Counted from the first letter of the stretch, positions 10,191 through 23,400 are shown. The stretch is DNA of 64,000 nt from Nemertoderma westbladi (GCA_032718475.1 JAUCBJ010005427.1:1-64000); one strand, 5' to 3'. The notes: generated from the sequence alone by a model not told the origin. Program-made: numbers and translations.

Positions 10191-13100
10191 GACGTGTTTC
10201 TTAGTTTCTAGAAAGTCGCTAAGTTGCACGCCAACATGTTTCTCAGTTTCTAGAAAGTCGCTAAGTTGCACGCCAACATGTTTCTCAGTTTCTAGAAAGT
10301 CGCTAAGTTGCTCGCCAACATGTTTCTCAGTTTCTAGAAAGTCGCTAAGTTGCACGCCAACATGTTTCTCAGTTTCTAGAAAGTCGCTAAGTTGCACGCC
10401 AACATGTTTCTCAGTTTCTAGAAAGTCGCTAAGTTGCACGCCAACATGTTTCTCAGTTTCTAGAAAGTCGCTAAGTTGCACGCCAACATGTTTCTCAGTT
10501 TCTAGAAAGTCGCTAAGTTGCACGCCAACATGTTTCTCAGTTTCTAGAAAGTCGCTAAGTTGCTCGCCAACATGTTTCTCAGTTTCTAGAAAGTCGCTAA
10601 GTTGCTCGCCAACATGTTTCTCAGTTTCTAGAAAGTCGCTAAGTTGCTCGCCAACATGTTTCTCAGTTTCTAGAAAGTCGCTAAGTTGCTCGCCAACATG
10701 TTTCTCAGTTTCTAGAAAGTCGCTAAGTTGCTCGCCAACATGTTTCTCAGTTTCTAGAAAGTCGCTAAGTTGCACGCCAACATGTTTCTCAGTTTCTAGA
10801 AAGTCGCTAAGTTGCACGCCAACATGTTTCTCAGTTTCTAGAAAGTCGCTAAGTTGCACGCCAACATGTTTCTCAGTTTCTAGAAAGTCGCTAAGTTGCA
10901 CGCCAACATGTTTCTCAGTTTCTAGAAAGTCGCTAAGTTGCTCGCCAACATGTTTCTCAGTTTCTAGAAAGTCGCTAAGTTGCACGCCAACATGTTTCTC
11001 AGTTTCTAGAAAGTCGCTAAGTTGCACGCCAACATGTTTCTCAGTTTCTAGAAAGTCGCTAAGTTGCTCGCCAACATGTTTCTCAGTTTCTAGAAAGTCG
11101 CTAAGTTGCTCGCCAACATGTTTCTCAGTTTCTAGAAAGTCGCTAAGTTGCACGCCAACATGTTTCTCAGTTTCTAGAAAGTCGCTAAGTTGCACGCCAA
11201 CATGTTTCTCAGTTTCTAGAAAGTCGCTAAGTTGCACGCCAACATGTTTCTCAGTTTCTAGAAAGTCGCTAAGTTGCTCGCCAACATGTTTCTCAGTTTC
11301 TAGAAAGTCGCTAAGTTGCACGCCAACATGTTTCTCAGTTTCTAGAAAGTCGCTAAGTTGCACGCCAACATGTTTCTCAGTTTCTAGAAAGTCGCTAAGT
11401 TGCTCGCCAACATGTTTCTCAGTTTCTAGAAAGTCGCTAAGTTGCACGCCAACATGTTTCTCAGTTTCTAGAAAGTCGCTAAGTTGCACGCCAACATGTT
11501 TCTCAGTTTCTAGAAAGTCGCTAAGTTGCACGCCAACATGTTTCTCAGTTTCTAGAAAGTCGCTAAGTTGCACGCCAACATGTTTCTCAGTTTCTAGAAA
11601 GTCGCTAAGTTGCACGCCAACACGTTTCTCAGTTTCTAGAAAGTCGCTAAGTTGCACGCCAACATGCTTCTCAGTTTCTAGAAAGTCGCTAAGTTGCACG
11701 CCAACATGTTTCTCAGTTTCTAGAAAGTCGCTAAGTTGCACGCCAACACGTTTCTCAGTTTCTAGAAAGTCGCTAAGTTGCACGCCAACACGTTTCTCAG
11801 TTTCTAGAAAGTCGCTAAGTTGCACGCCAACATGCTTCTCAGTTTCTAGAAAGTCGCTAAGTTGCACGCCAACATGTTTCTCAGTTTCTAGAAAGTCGCT
11901 AAGTTGCATGCTAACATGTTTCTCAGTTTCTAGAAAGTCGCTAAGTTGCACGCCAACATGTTTCTCAGTTTCTAGAAAGTCGCTAAGTTGCACGCCAACA
12001 TGTTTCTCAGTTTCTAGAAAGTCGCTAAGTTGCACGCCAACATGTTTCTCAGTTTCTAGAAAGTCGCTAAGTTGCACGCCAACATGTTTCTCAGTTTCTA
12101 GAAAGTCGCTAAGTTGCACGCCAACATGTTTCTCAGTTTCTAGAAAGTCGCTAAGTTGCACGCCAACATGTTTCTCAGTTTCTAGAAAGTCGCTAAGTTG
12201 CACGCCAACATGTTTCTCAGTTTCTAGAAAGTCGCTAAGTTGCACGCCAACATGTTTCTCAGTTTCTAGAAAGTCGCTAAGTTGCACGCCAACATGTTTC
12301 TCAGTTTCTAGAAAGTCGCTAAGTTGCTCGCCAACATGTTTCTCAGTTTCTAGAAAGTCGCTAAGTTGCATGCTAACATGTTTCTCAGTTTCTAGAAAGT
12401 CGCTAAGTTGCACGCCAACATGTTTCTCAGTTTCTAGAAAGTCGCTAAGTTGCACGCCAACATGTTTCTCAGTTTCTAGAAAGTCGCTAAGTTGCACGCC
12501 AACATGTTTCTCAGTTTCTAGAAAGTCGCTAAGTTGCACGCCAACATGTTTCTCAGTTTCTAGAAAGTCGCTAAGTTGCACGCCAACATGTTTCTCAGTT
12601 TCTAGAAAGTCGCTAAGTTGCACGCCAACATGTTTCTCAGTTTCTAGAAAGTCGCTAAGTTGCATGCTAACATGTTTCTCAGTTTCTAGAAAGTCGCTAA
12701 GTTGCACGCCAACATGTTTCTCAGTTTCTAGAAAGTCGCTAAGTTGCACGCCAACATGTTTCTCAGTTTCTAGAAAGTCGCTAAGTTGCACGCCAACATG
12801 TTTCTCAGTTTCTAGAAAGTCGCTAAGTTGCATGCTAACATGTTTCTCAGTTTCTAGAAAGTCGCTAAGTTGCACGCCAACATGTTTCTCAGTTTCTAGA
12901 AAGTCGCTAAGTTGCACGCCAACATGTTTCTCAGTTTCTAGAAAGTCGCTAAGTTGCACGCCAACATGTTTCTCAGTTTCTAGAAAGTCGCTAAGTTGCA
13001 CGCCAACATGTTTCTCAGTTTCTAGAAAGTCGCTAAGTTGCACGCCAACATGTTTCTCAGTTTCTAGAAAGTCGCTAAGTTGCACGCCAACATGTTTCTC

Positions 13101-14485
13101 AGTTTCTAGAAAGTCGCTAAGTTGCACGCCAACATGTTTCTCAGTTTCTAGAAAGTCGCTAAGTTGCATGCTAACATGTTTCTCAGTTTCTAGAAAGTCG
13201 CTAAGTTGCACGCCAACATGTTTCTCAGTTTCTAGAAAGTCGCTAAGTTGCACGCCAACATGTTTCTCAGTTTCTAGAAAGTCGCTAAGTTGCACGCCAA
13301 CATGTTTCTCAGTTTCTAGAAAGTCGCTAAGTTGCACGCCAACATGTTTCTCAGTTTCTAGAAAGTCGCTAAGTTGCACGCCAACATGTTTCTCAGTTTC
13401 TAGAAAGTCGCTAAGTTGCACGCCAACATGTTTCTCAGTTTCTAGAAAGTCGCTAAGTTGCACGCCAACATGTTTCTCAGTTTCTAGAAAGTCGCTAAGT
13501 TGCACGCCAACATGTTTCTCAGTTTCTAGAAAGTCGCTAAGTTGCTCGCCAACATGTTTCTCGGTTTCTAGAAAGTCGCTAAGTTGCATGCTAACATGTT
13601 TCTCAGTTTCGAGAAAGTCGCTAAGTTGCACGCAACATGTTTCTCAGTTTCTAGAAAGTCGCTAAGTTGCACGCCAACATGTTTCTCAGTTTCTAGAAAG
13701 TCGCTAAGTTGCACGCCAACATGTTTCTCAGTTTCTAGAAAGTCGCTAAGTTGCACGCCAACATGTTTCTCAGTTTCTAGAAAGTCGCTAAGTTGCACGC
13801 CAACATGTTTCTCAGTTTCTAGAAAGTCGCTAAGTTGCACGCCAACATGTTTCTCAGTTTCTAGAAAGTCGCTAAGTTGCACGCCAACATGTTTCTCAGT
13901 TTCTAGAAAGTCGCCAAGTTGCTCGCCAACATGTTTCTCAGTTTCTAGAAAGTCGCTAAGTTGCACGCCAACATGTTTCTCAGTTTCTAGAAAGTCGCTA
14001 AGTTGCACGCCAACATGTTTCTCAGTTTCTAGAAAGTCGCCAAGTTGCACGCCAACATGTTTCTCAGTTTCTAGAAAGTCGCTAAGTTGCTCGCCAACAT
14101 GTTTCTCGGTTTCTAGAAAGTCGCTAAGTTGCATGCTAACATGTTTCTCAGTTTCGAGAAAGTCGCTAAGTTGCACGCAACATGTTTCTCAGTTTCTAGT
14201 AAGTCGCTAAGTTGCTCGCCAACATGTTTCTCAGTTTCTAGAAAGTCGCTAAGTTGCACGCCAACATGTTTCTCAGTTTCTTGAAAGTCGCTAAGTTGCA
14301 CGCCAACACGTTTCTCAGTTTCTAGAAAGTCGCTAAGTTGCACGCCAACATGTTTCTCAGTTTCTAGAAAGTCGCTAAGTTGCACGCTAACATGTTTCTC
14401 AGTTTCTAGAAAGTCGCCAAGTTGCACGCCAACATGTTTCTCAGTTTCTAGAAAGTCGCTAAGTTGCACGCCAACATGTTTCTCA
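10191..14485. repeat. 42-bp minisatellite in the last YAP intron, about 102 copies
   Basis: The unit contains TTTCTCAGTTTCTAGAAAGT and a variable TGCACGCC/TGCTCGCC/TGCATGCT site. Copies are nearly identical. Because 42 is divisible by three and the unit lacks stops in one frame of each strand, it yields frames above 1,100 codons on both strands; these are rejected as proteins because the array sits between the donor at 10028 and the acceptor at 16314. Two 41-bp units missing one C (near 13632 and 14177) lie in matching blocks 545 bp apart, showing a recent higher-order duplication. Each copy carries TTTCTAGAAA, a perfect palindrome. Confidence 0.97.
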
Positions 14486-15140
14486 ATGACTTTGGACTAA
14501 AATTCCAAACTACGCTATTAAGCAGAGACCGAAGTGTTTCTCATTGTTTACCGTTAGTTGGAAATTCTCCAAGTATGAGTGATGCTTTCACAACTTCGTT
14601 GACTATATAATAGGTAGCTGTTGACACCTTCTTTGGTATAGGGTCTGTCTGGTCTAACGTGTATGATGTTGGGTTTATTAGTGAAAGGATCTTTGTGGTA
14701 TTTTGTTTCGCATTATTGTTTTAATTCCGCGGTAAACCAGGTTGTTCTGGCGTAACTTTATCCGAGATGGCAGTGTTGTAGTCATCATAGTTCCAATGCT
14801 GATGTCCCATTTAATTTCTGAAAGTAGATGTTCCAGCATCTGTGAATCACAGGAATTCCATTTCCTTGTGCTTATAGTTTCTCATTGGGAGTAGGAGAAT
14901 CCTTACGGTGAGATTTCATGGAAATATTGAGATAGAAAGTCATGTAAATGGTCGGGGTACGTAGTTTGTATCAACATAGAGTTGGTGTTTCCTCTCTAAA
15001 TCAATGTGTGTGATAATGACATTGTATAACCAGCGCGATGTGTTGGTTGGTGTAGAAATTGTGTAAGACATAATAATAATATTTCTATAATATTATTAAA
15101 GCGTTCTATAGGATGCGAACTTTGTATCTCATTTACACCA
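14486..15140. other. Intronic sequence without recognised features
   Basis: Unique intron sequence between the 42-bp array and the foldback. I see no ORF, repeat or RNA gene in it. Confidence 0.6.
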
Positions 15141-15844
15141 CGACCCGTAATTTAGTGTCATTTTCTGATGATTTTCAGAATTTTCTACAAATCTTTATCA
15201 TATTGTTTTAGGTTTGAAACATAATCAGTTCAATGAAGCCGAATGGTTGACCCCATGAAGCCGGAATACCCGATATTTTTTATGGGCGTTTTTAAAAAGT
15301 GTCTATTGTGAAATCGGATCATCCGTAATAGAAAGCTTGCGTTGCAAGGATTCAAAATATGTAACAATATCTGAAGTTGAGAAACAGCTGAGATATAGGC
15401 GTTCAAATATTGCTAGAACGGTCAATCGCTGTGTAGGCCATTTGAGAATTGAATAAAAATACACAAAATTCTAGAATTTGTTATTTGTTTTATATTCAAT
15501 AATTCTTGCAATCTTTGAACGCCTATCTCAGCTGTTTCTCAACGAAATTCAGATATTGTTACATATTTGGAATCCTTGCAACGCAAGCTTTCTAATGATA
15601 TGAAATGATACGACTAAAGTGAAGAATGGCAATGATACAGAGGGTGCGATTTCGCAAAAGACACTTTTTTAAAACACTTATAAATATTTTAAAGGCGAAA
15701 TCGAAAATTCCGGCTCCATGGTAACAACCACGGTGAGTTGAACTAGTTGTGTTTCAAATTTCAAGCAATATGATAAAGATTTGTAGAAAAATTTGGGGGG
15801 GGGGGGGGGGGTCCGTGTCATCAGAAAATGACACTATATTACCG
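15141..15844. mobile_element. Foldback / long inverted repeat in the YAP intron
   Basis: A left arm (15141-15472) and right arm (15473-15844) are inverted copies of each other. Matches include GTGTCATTTTCTGATGA, CTACAAATCTTTATCATATT, GAAAGCTTGCGTTGCAAGGA and GAGAAACAGCTGAGATA. The centre is the palindrome AAATTCTAGAATTT at 15466-15479, so there is almost no loop. The arms are diverged by substitutions and indels, including a 17-G run only in the right arm. No transposase frame is present. It is probably a non-autonomous foldback or MITE; I could not identify a target duplication. Confidence 0.8.
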
Positions 15845-16129
15845 GTCATGCATGATGTATATGTTTAAATCCCCAAGAACAATGGTGTTGACTGATGAGT
15901 TGATGTACCATAGAATTTGAAATATTTTTAATCAGTTAATCAATAATTAGTATTTCAATATCATAAGTCAGTCAGAACTAACTATCTTTAAATAAAACTG
16001 TCGTTAGCTAATCCAACTAACTATTTGAGCGACTAACATTATGTCTTATATATATATATTGTCAATATATATAATATATTTTCCCAAGTTACCTTAGTTC
16101 TTTCCCATTTATCGACCAGTTAAGAATGA

Positions 16130-16258
16130 AAGCCAGGGCTAGGCTAGGCTGCAGCTATAACGCACTGTGCCCAAACAGTGTTGCCCCATCTAGGGATCGA
16201 ACCAGGGCCTCCTGATCTGAAGCCCAAGAATATAACGACTAGACAAAGATCTAATGAT
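16130..16258 (-). mobile_element. tRNA-derived SINE-like fragment
   Basis: On the minus strand the segment holds a B-box-like GGTTCGATCC (complement near 16195-16205) and, about 45 nt upstream of it, an A-box-like TTGTCTAGTCGTT. The spacing and the sequence CTTCAGATCAGGAGGCCC between them resemble a tRNA anticodon arm and variable region, but the stems do not pair well, so a functional tRNA is unlikely. A tRNA-unrelated tail follows toward lower coordinates. It lies within the last YAP intron, about 55 bp before the final exon, antisense to the gene. Confidence 0.5.
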
Positions 16259-16314
16259 CTAATGGTAAGTAATGGAATAGCACGGGATATATTAATCGCT
16301 TTATCTCCCTACAG

Positions 16315-16449
16315 ATGGACCCAAAAATTATCGCCTGTGTTAACGACGAACTGAGCAACGAGTTACTCGACCAGGTTGAACAGATAATGCGTAACGAAGG
16401 GATTACAACCCAACCCTCACCGGCTAACTGTCTAGACGAGTGGCTGTAA
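16315..16449 (+). CDS. YAP1: YAP/Yorkie homologue, last exon with PDZ-binding tail
   Basis: TTTATCTCCCTACAG (ends 16314) is a clear acceptor. The exon continues the phase-0 frame for 44 codons and stops with TAA at 16447-16449. It contains NDELSNELLDQVEQIM, an acidic/amphipathic stretch, and ends in LDEWL. Vertebrate YAP and TAZ end in LTWL, a PDZ-binding motif; the final WL with an acidic neighbour is the expected relative. The exon is too short to be found by ORF length alone. Its acceptance depends on the splice sites, the phase match and the WL tail. The partial protein seen here totals about 254 residues. Confidence 0.82.
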   Translation: MDPKIIACVNDELSNELLDQVEQIMRNEGITTQPSPANCLDEWL

Positions 16450-17458
16450 CGTAGTGACCTCGGACTGCTATTGTATTATATACCCATACGGGGCTGTGCT
16501 TGAGTAACCATATTGTGTAGTAATACCGACAACTCGTAATAATACAAAGTAATTTATATGATTCCCTTTTATTCGACCGCGAGGAGCGCCATCCTCCGGT
16601 AACAATCCGCACAGGTTAGTTGCTACAAGTATTTCTAGAATTATCAATATATATCCGGGAGTATTTAGTTATATAGAAAGGAATACCGATGAATATTAAA
16701 TTAGCAAATTTATAATGGAAAATATTATTATTAGCCCAAATTACAAATAATATTCCAGATTCCAGACTCTATGAAAATGTTTAAAGATTTAAATTTCATC
16801 CCAATTATTTTGACGATTTTTACCGCATTCGGACAATAAATAATGAGTTTATGATGCCGGGGGGGGGGGGGGGGGGTCTAATATTCAGCTGTATTCTCAT
16901 TGGATTATTAATAATTGCATGGAGTTTATTTTGTACATTTAATTATCGAATTAATTATTTATGTTTGTTGATATTTAATGTTATTTACATTTCGTTTTAT
17001 TAATTATTGTGAATTTCTATATTTTCATAAAACTGTAAATTGAGTGTGATTGCCTTAATTTATTATTTAATATTTTTAATTTTTTGTTTTCCCTGAGGTA
17101 TTTTATTCCGAATTATCGTATTAAGAAATCCCAACTGATAATTAATTACTTTCAGTTTTAGGTAATTTCATTAAAACCGCCGCGTCTTTCTTTATCCGGT
17201 CGCCGGTGGCAACGAGATAGATTTAATGAAATATTATTTCTAATTTTATCCCAATTTAACAAACTCACACAAAATTAGATTTTAAATCGTGTTGATTTAT
17301 AGTTTTATTATTAATTGTTATTAACCAACCCAACCTCCAACCTCGCCCTCCTTTAAGCCCAAATATAACGCTAACTATAATAACCAAATATAAATTCATT
17401 TAACACAAACACAATAAACGACGCATTTAAATATTTTAAACGCACTCATTCTTATAAT
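16450..17458 (+). other. YAP 3' UTR candidate and AT-rich intergenic DNA
   Basis: AT-rich sequence after the YAP stop. A canonical AATAAA at 16835-16840 is a plausible polyadenylation signal, 386 nt after the stop. An 18-G run at 16859-16876 lies just downstream and could act as a G-rich downstream element. No gene is recognised up to the 12-bp array. Confidence 0.5.
16835..16840 (+). terminator. Candidate polyadenylation signal for the YAP homologue
   Basis: AATAAA lies 386 nt after the stop codon and is followed 19 nt later by an 18-G tract. Other signals further downstream cannot be excluded without transcripts. Confidence 0.4.
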
Positions 17459-20400
17459 ATAGTGCAACTCGCACACTAACTCCCACACTAACTCCCACTT
17501 TAACTCCCACACTAACTCTAACTCCCACTCCCACACTAACTCCCACTGTAACTCCCACTTTAACTCCCACACTAACTCCCACTCCCACTGTAACTCCCAC
17601 ACTAACTCCCACTCCCACTGTAACTCCCACACAACCTCTAATTCCCACACTAACTCCCACTGTAACTCCCACTCTAACTCCCACACTAACAGCCACTCCC
17701 ACTGTAACTCCCACACTAACTCCCACTCCCACTGTAACTCCCACTCTAACTCCCACACTAACTCTAACTCCCACTCCCACACTAACTCCCACTGTAACTC
17801 CCACTTTAACTCCTACACTAACTCTAACTCCCACTCCCACACTAACTCCCACTGTAACTCCCACTGTAACTCCCACTTTAACTCCCACACTAACTCCCAC
17901 TCCCACTGTAACTCCCACTCTAACTCCCACACTAACTCCCACTATAACTCCCACTCTAACTCCCACTCTAACTCCCACACTAACACCCACTCTAACTCCC
18001 ACACTAACTTCCACTCTAACTCTTAACTCCCACTGTAACTCCCACTCTAACTCTAACTCCCACTGTAACCCCCACTCTAACTTCCACGCTAACTCCCACA
18101 CTAACTCCCACTCCCACTGTAACTCCCACACTAACTCCCACTCCCACTGTAACTCCCACACAACCTCTTATTCCCACACTAACACCCACTGTAACTCCCA
18201 CTCTAACTCCCACACTAACTCCCACTCCCACTGTAACTCCCACACTAACTCCCACTCCCACTGTAACTCCCACTCTAACTCCCACATTAACTCCCACTCT
18301 AACTCCCACACTAACTCCCACTCCCACTGTAACTCCCACACTAACTCTAACTCCCACTCCCACACTAACTCTAACTCCCACACCAACTCCCATTCCCACA
18401 CTAACTCCCACTCTAACTCCCACAATAACTCCCACACTAACTCCCACTCTAACTCTAACTCCCACTGTAACTCCCACACTAACTCTAACTCCCACTCTAA
18501 CTCCCACTCTAACTCTAACTCCCACTGTAACTCCCACACTAACTCTAACTCCCACTCTAACTCTAACTCCCACTCTAACTCTAACTCCCACTGTAACTCC
18601 CACACTAACTCTAACTCCCACTCTAACTCCCACTCTAACTCTAACTCCCACTGTAACTCCCACACAACCTCTAATTCCCACACTAACACCCACTGTAACT
18701 CCCACTCTAACTCCCACACTAACTCCCACTCCCACTGTAACTCCCACACTAACTCCCACTCCCACTGTAACTCCCACTCTAACTCCCACATTAACTCCCA
18801 CTCTAACTCCCACACTAACTCCCACTCCCACTGTAACTCCCACACTAACTCTAACTCCCACTCCCACACTAACTCTAACTCCCACACCAACTCCCATTCC
18901 CACACTAACTCCCACTCTAACTCCCACAATAACTCCCACTCTAACTCCCACACTAACTCCCACTCTAACTCTAACTCCCACTGTAACTCCCACACTAACT
19001 CCCACTCCCACTGTAACTCCCACACAACCTCTAATTCCCACACTAACTCCCACTGTAACTCCCACTCTAACTCCCACACTAACTCCCACTGTAACTCCCA
19101 CACTAACTCCCACTCCCACTGTAACTCCCACTCTAACTCCCACATTAACTCCCACTCTAACTCCCACACTAACTCCCACTCCCACTGTAACTCCCACACT
19201 AACTCTAACTCCCACACTAACTCTAACTCCCACACCAACTCCCATTCCCACTCTAACACCCACTCTAACTCCCACACTAACTCTAACTCCCACACAAACT
19301 CCCACTCCCACTGTAACTCCCACACTAACTCTAACTCCCACTCTAACTCCCACACTAACTCCCACTCTAACTCCCGCTCCCACTCTAACTCCCGCTCCCA
19401 CTCTAACTCCCACACTAATTCTAACTGCCACACTAACTCCCACTCTAACTCCCACACTAACTCCCACTCTAACTCCCACACTAACTCCCACTCCCACTGT
19501 AACTCCCACACTAACTCTAACTCCCACTCCAACACTAACTCTAACTCCCACACCAACTCCCATTCCCACTCTAACACCCACTCTAACTCCCACACTAACT
19601 CTAACTCCCACACAAACTCCGACTCCCACTCCCACTGTAACTCCCACACTAACTCTAACTCCCACTCTAACTCCCACACTAACTCCCACTCTAACTCCCG
19701 CTCCCACTCTAACTCCCGCTCCCACTCTAACTCCCACACTAATTCTAACTGCCACACTAACTCCCACTCTAACTCCCACACTAACTCCCACTCTAACTCG
19801 AACTCCCACACTAACTCCCAGAATAACTCCCACTCTAACTCTAATTCCCACACTAACTCCCTCTAACTCCCACTCTAACTCCAACTCCCTCTCTAACTCC
19901 CACTCTATCTCCCACACTAACTGCCCCACTAACACCACCTCCCGCTCTATCTCCCACACTAACTCTAACTCCCGCTCCCACTCTAACTTCCACGCTAACT
20001 CCCACACTAACTCCCACTCTAACTCCCACTTAACTCCCACTCCCACTCTAACTACGACACTAACTGCCACACTAACTCCCACTCCCACTGTAACTCCCAT
20101 ACTAACTCTAACTCCCATACTAACTCCCACACTAACTCCCACACTAACTCCCACTGTAACTCCCACACTAACTCCCACTCCCACTCTAACTCCCACACTA
20201 ACTCCCACTCTAACTCCCACTCCCACTCTAACTCCCACACTAACTGCCACTCCCACTGTAACTCCCACACTAACTCTAACTCCCACTATAACTCCCAGTC
20301 CCACTCTATCTCCCACTCCCACTGTAACTCCCACACTAACTCGCACTCCCACTCTAACTCCCACTCTAACTCCCACACTAATAACCCACTCTAACTCCCA

Positions 20401-23400
20401 TTCCAACTCTAACTCCTACAGTAACTCTAACTCCCACTCTAACTCCCACACTAACTCCCACACCCACTCTAACCCCCACTCTATCTCCCACTCCCACTGT
20501 AACTCCCACACTAACTCCCACTCCCACTATAACTCCCACTCGAACTCCCACTCTAACTCCCACACTAAATCCCTCTCTAACTCCCACTCTAACATCCACT
20601 CTAACTCGCACACTAACTCCCACTCTAACTCTAACTCCCACAGTAACTCTAACTCCCACTCTAACTCCCACTCTAACTCCCACTCTAACTCCCACTCTAA
20701 CTCCCACACTAACTCTAACTCCCACTCTAACTCACACTCTAACTCCCACTCTAACACCCACACTAACTCAGACTCTAACTCCCACTCTAACTCCCACTCT
20801 AACTCCCACACTAACTCAAACTCCCACTCTAAATCCCACTCTAACTCCCACACTAACTCCCACACCGACTCTAACTCCCACACTAACTCCCACTCTAACT
20901 CCCACTCTTACTCCCACTCTAACTCCCACTCTAACTCCCACACTAACTCTAATTCCCACTGTAACTCCCACACTAACTTCCACTCCCGCTCTAACTCCCA
21001 CACTAACTCCCACTCTAAATCCCACTCTAACTCCCACACTAACTCCCATCCCACTCTAACTCCCACACTAACTCTAACTCCCACCCGAACTCCCACACTA
21101 ACTCAAACTCCCACTCTAAATCCCACTCTAACTCCCACACTAACTCCCACACCGACTCTAACTCCCACACTAACTCCCACTCTAACTCCCACTCTTACTC
21201 CCACTCTAACTCCCACTCTAACTCCCACACTAACTCTAATTCCCACTGTAACTCCCACACTAACTTCCACTCCCGCTCTAACTCCCACACTAACTCCCAC
21301 TCTAAATCCCACTCTAACTCCCACACTAACTCCCATCCCACTCTAACTCCCACACTAACTCTAACTCCCACCCGAACTCCCACTCCCACTCTAACTCCCA
21401 CACTAACTCCTACTCTAACTCCCACACTAACTCACACACACTCTAACTCTCACTCTAACTCCCACTCTAACTCCCACTCTAACTCCCACGCTAACTCCCA
21501 CTCTAACTCCCACACTAACTCCCTCTCTAACTAACACTCTAACTCCCACACTAACTCCCACCCTAACACCCACTCTAACTCCCACACTAACTCCCACTCT
21601 AACTCCCACACTAACTCCCACTCTAACACCCATTCTAACTCCGACACTAACTCCCTCTCTAACCCCCATTCTAACTTCCACACTAAATCCCTCTCTAACT
21701 CCTACTCTAACTCCCACACTAACTACCACTCTAACTCCCACTCTAACTCGAACTCCCACACTAACTCCCACACTAACACCCACTCTAACTCCCACAATAA
21801 CTCCCACACTAACACCCACTCTAACTCCCACACTAACTCCCACACTAACACCCACTCTAACTCCCACACTAACTCCCACTCTAACACCCACTCTAACTCC
21901 CACACTAACTCCCTCTCTAACTCCCACACAAACTCTCACTCCCACTCTAACTCCCACTCCAACACTAACACCCACTCTAACTCCCACACTAACTCCCACA
22001 CTAACACCCACTCTAACTCCCACACTAACTCCCACTCTAACACCCACTCTAACTCCCACACTAACTCCCTCTCTAACTCCCACACAAACTCTCACTCCCA
22101 CTCTAACTCCCACTCCAACACTAACTCCCACACTAACTCCCACTCGAACTCCCACTCGAACTCCCACTCGAACTCCCACTCTAACTCCCACTCTAACTCC
22201 CGCACTAACTCCCACTCTAACTCCCACTCTAACTCCCACTCTAACTCCCACACTAACTCCCACACTAACTCCCACACTAACTCACACTCTAACTCCCACT
22301 CTAACTCCCACACTAAATCCCACTCTAACTCCCACTCTAACTCCCACACTAACTATAACTCCCACACTAACTCTAACTCCCACACTAACTCCCAATCCCA
22401 CTCTAACTCCAACTCCCACTCTAACTCCCACTCTAACTCCCACTCTAACTCCCACTCTAACTCCCACACTAAATCCCACTCTAACTCCCACTCTAACTCC
22501 CACACTAACTCAAACTTCCACTCCCACACTAACTCTAACTCCCACACAAACTCCGACTCCCACTCCCACTCTAACTCCCACACTAACTCTAACTCCCACT
22601 CTAACTCCCACTCTAACTCCCACTCTAACTCCCACTCTAACTACCACACTAACTCCCACTCCCACACTAACTCTAACTCCCACACTAACTCCCACTCTAA
22701 CTCCCACTCTAACTCCCACTCTAACTCCCACTCTAACTCCCACACTAACTGCCACTCCCACTCTAACTCCCACACTAACCCTCACTCAACTCCCACACTA
22801 ATTCCCACTCTAACTCTTATCTCTCACACTAACTCCCACTCCCACACTTACTCTAACTCCCACACTAACTCCCACTCCCACACTAACTCTAACTCCCATA
22901 CTAACTCCCACTCCCACACTAACTCCCACTCTAACTTCCACACTAACTCTAACTCCTACACTATCTCCCATTCTAACTCCCAATCTAACTCCACCACTAA
23001 CTCCCACTCCCACACTAACTCTAACTCCCACACTAACTCCCACTCTAACTCCCACTCTAACTCCCCCACTAAATCCCTCTCTAACTCCCACTCGAATTCC
23101 CACACTTACTCCCACTCCCTCTCTAAATCCCACACTAACTCTAACTCCACACTAACTACCACTATAACTCTCACACTAACTCCCACTCCCACACTAACGC
23201 TAACTCCCACACTAACTCCCACTCTAACTCCCAATCCCACTCTAACTCCAACTCCCACTCTAACTCCCACTCTAACTCCCACTCTAACTCCCACTCTAAC
23301 TCCCACACTAAATCCCACTCTAACTCCCACTCTAACTCCCACACTAACTCAAACTTCCACTCCCACACTAACTCTAACTCCCACACAAACTCCGACTCCC

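Noticed and set aside
10147-13665. 1,172-codon plus-strand frame of 14-residue repeats (SVSRKSLSCTPTCF type) and its 1,158-codon minus-strand partner
   Set aside because: Both arise because the repeat period is 42 bp, a multiple of three, without stops. The array lies between a strong YAP donor (10028) and the matching acceptor (16314), and two strands cannot both be explained as genes.
10191-14485. CRISPR array
   Set aside because: The 42-bp units are identical without unique spacers, and the context is a eukaryotic intron. The same applies to the 29-, 37-, 49- and 52-bp arrays.
16190-16258. Functional tRNA gene on the minus strand
   Set aside because: A- and B-box-like sequences are present but the acceptor and anticodon stems do not pair; a SINE-like remnant fits better.
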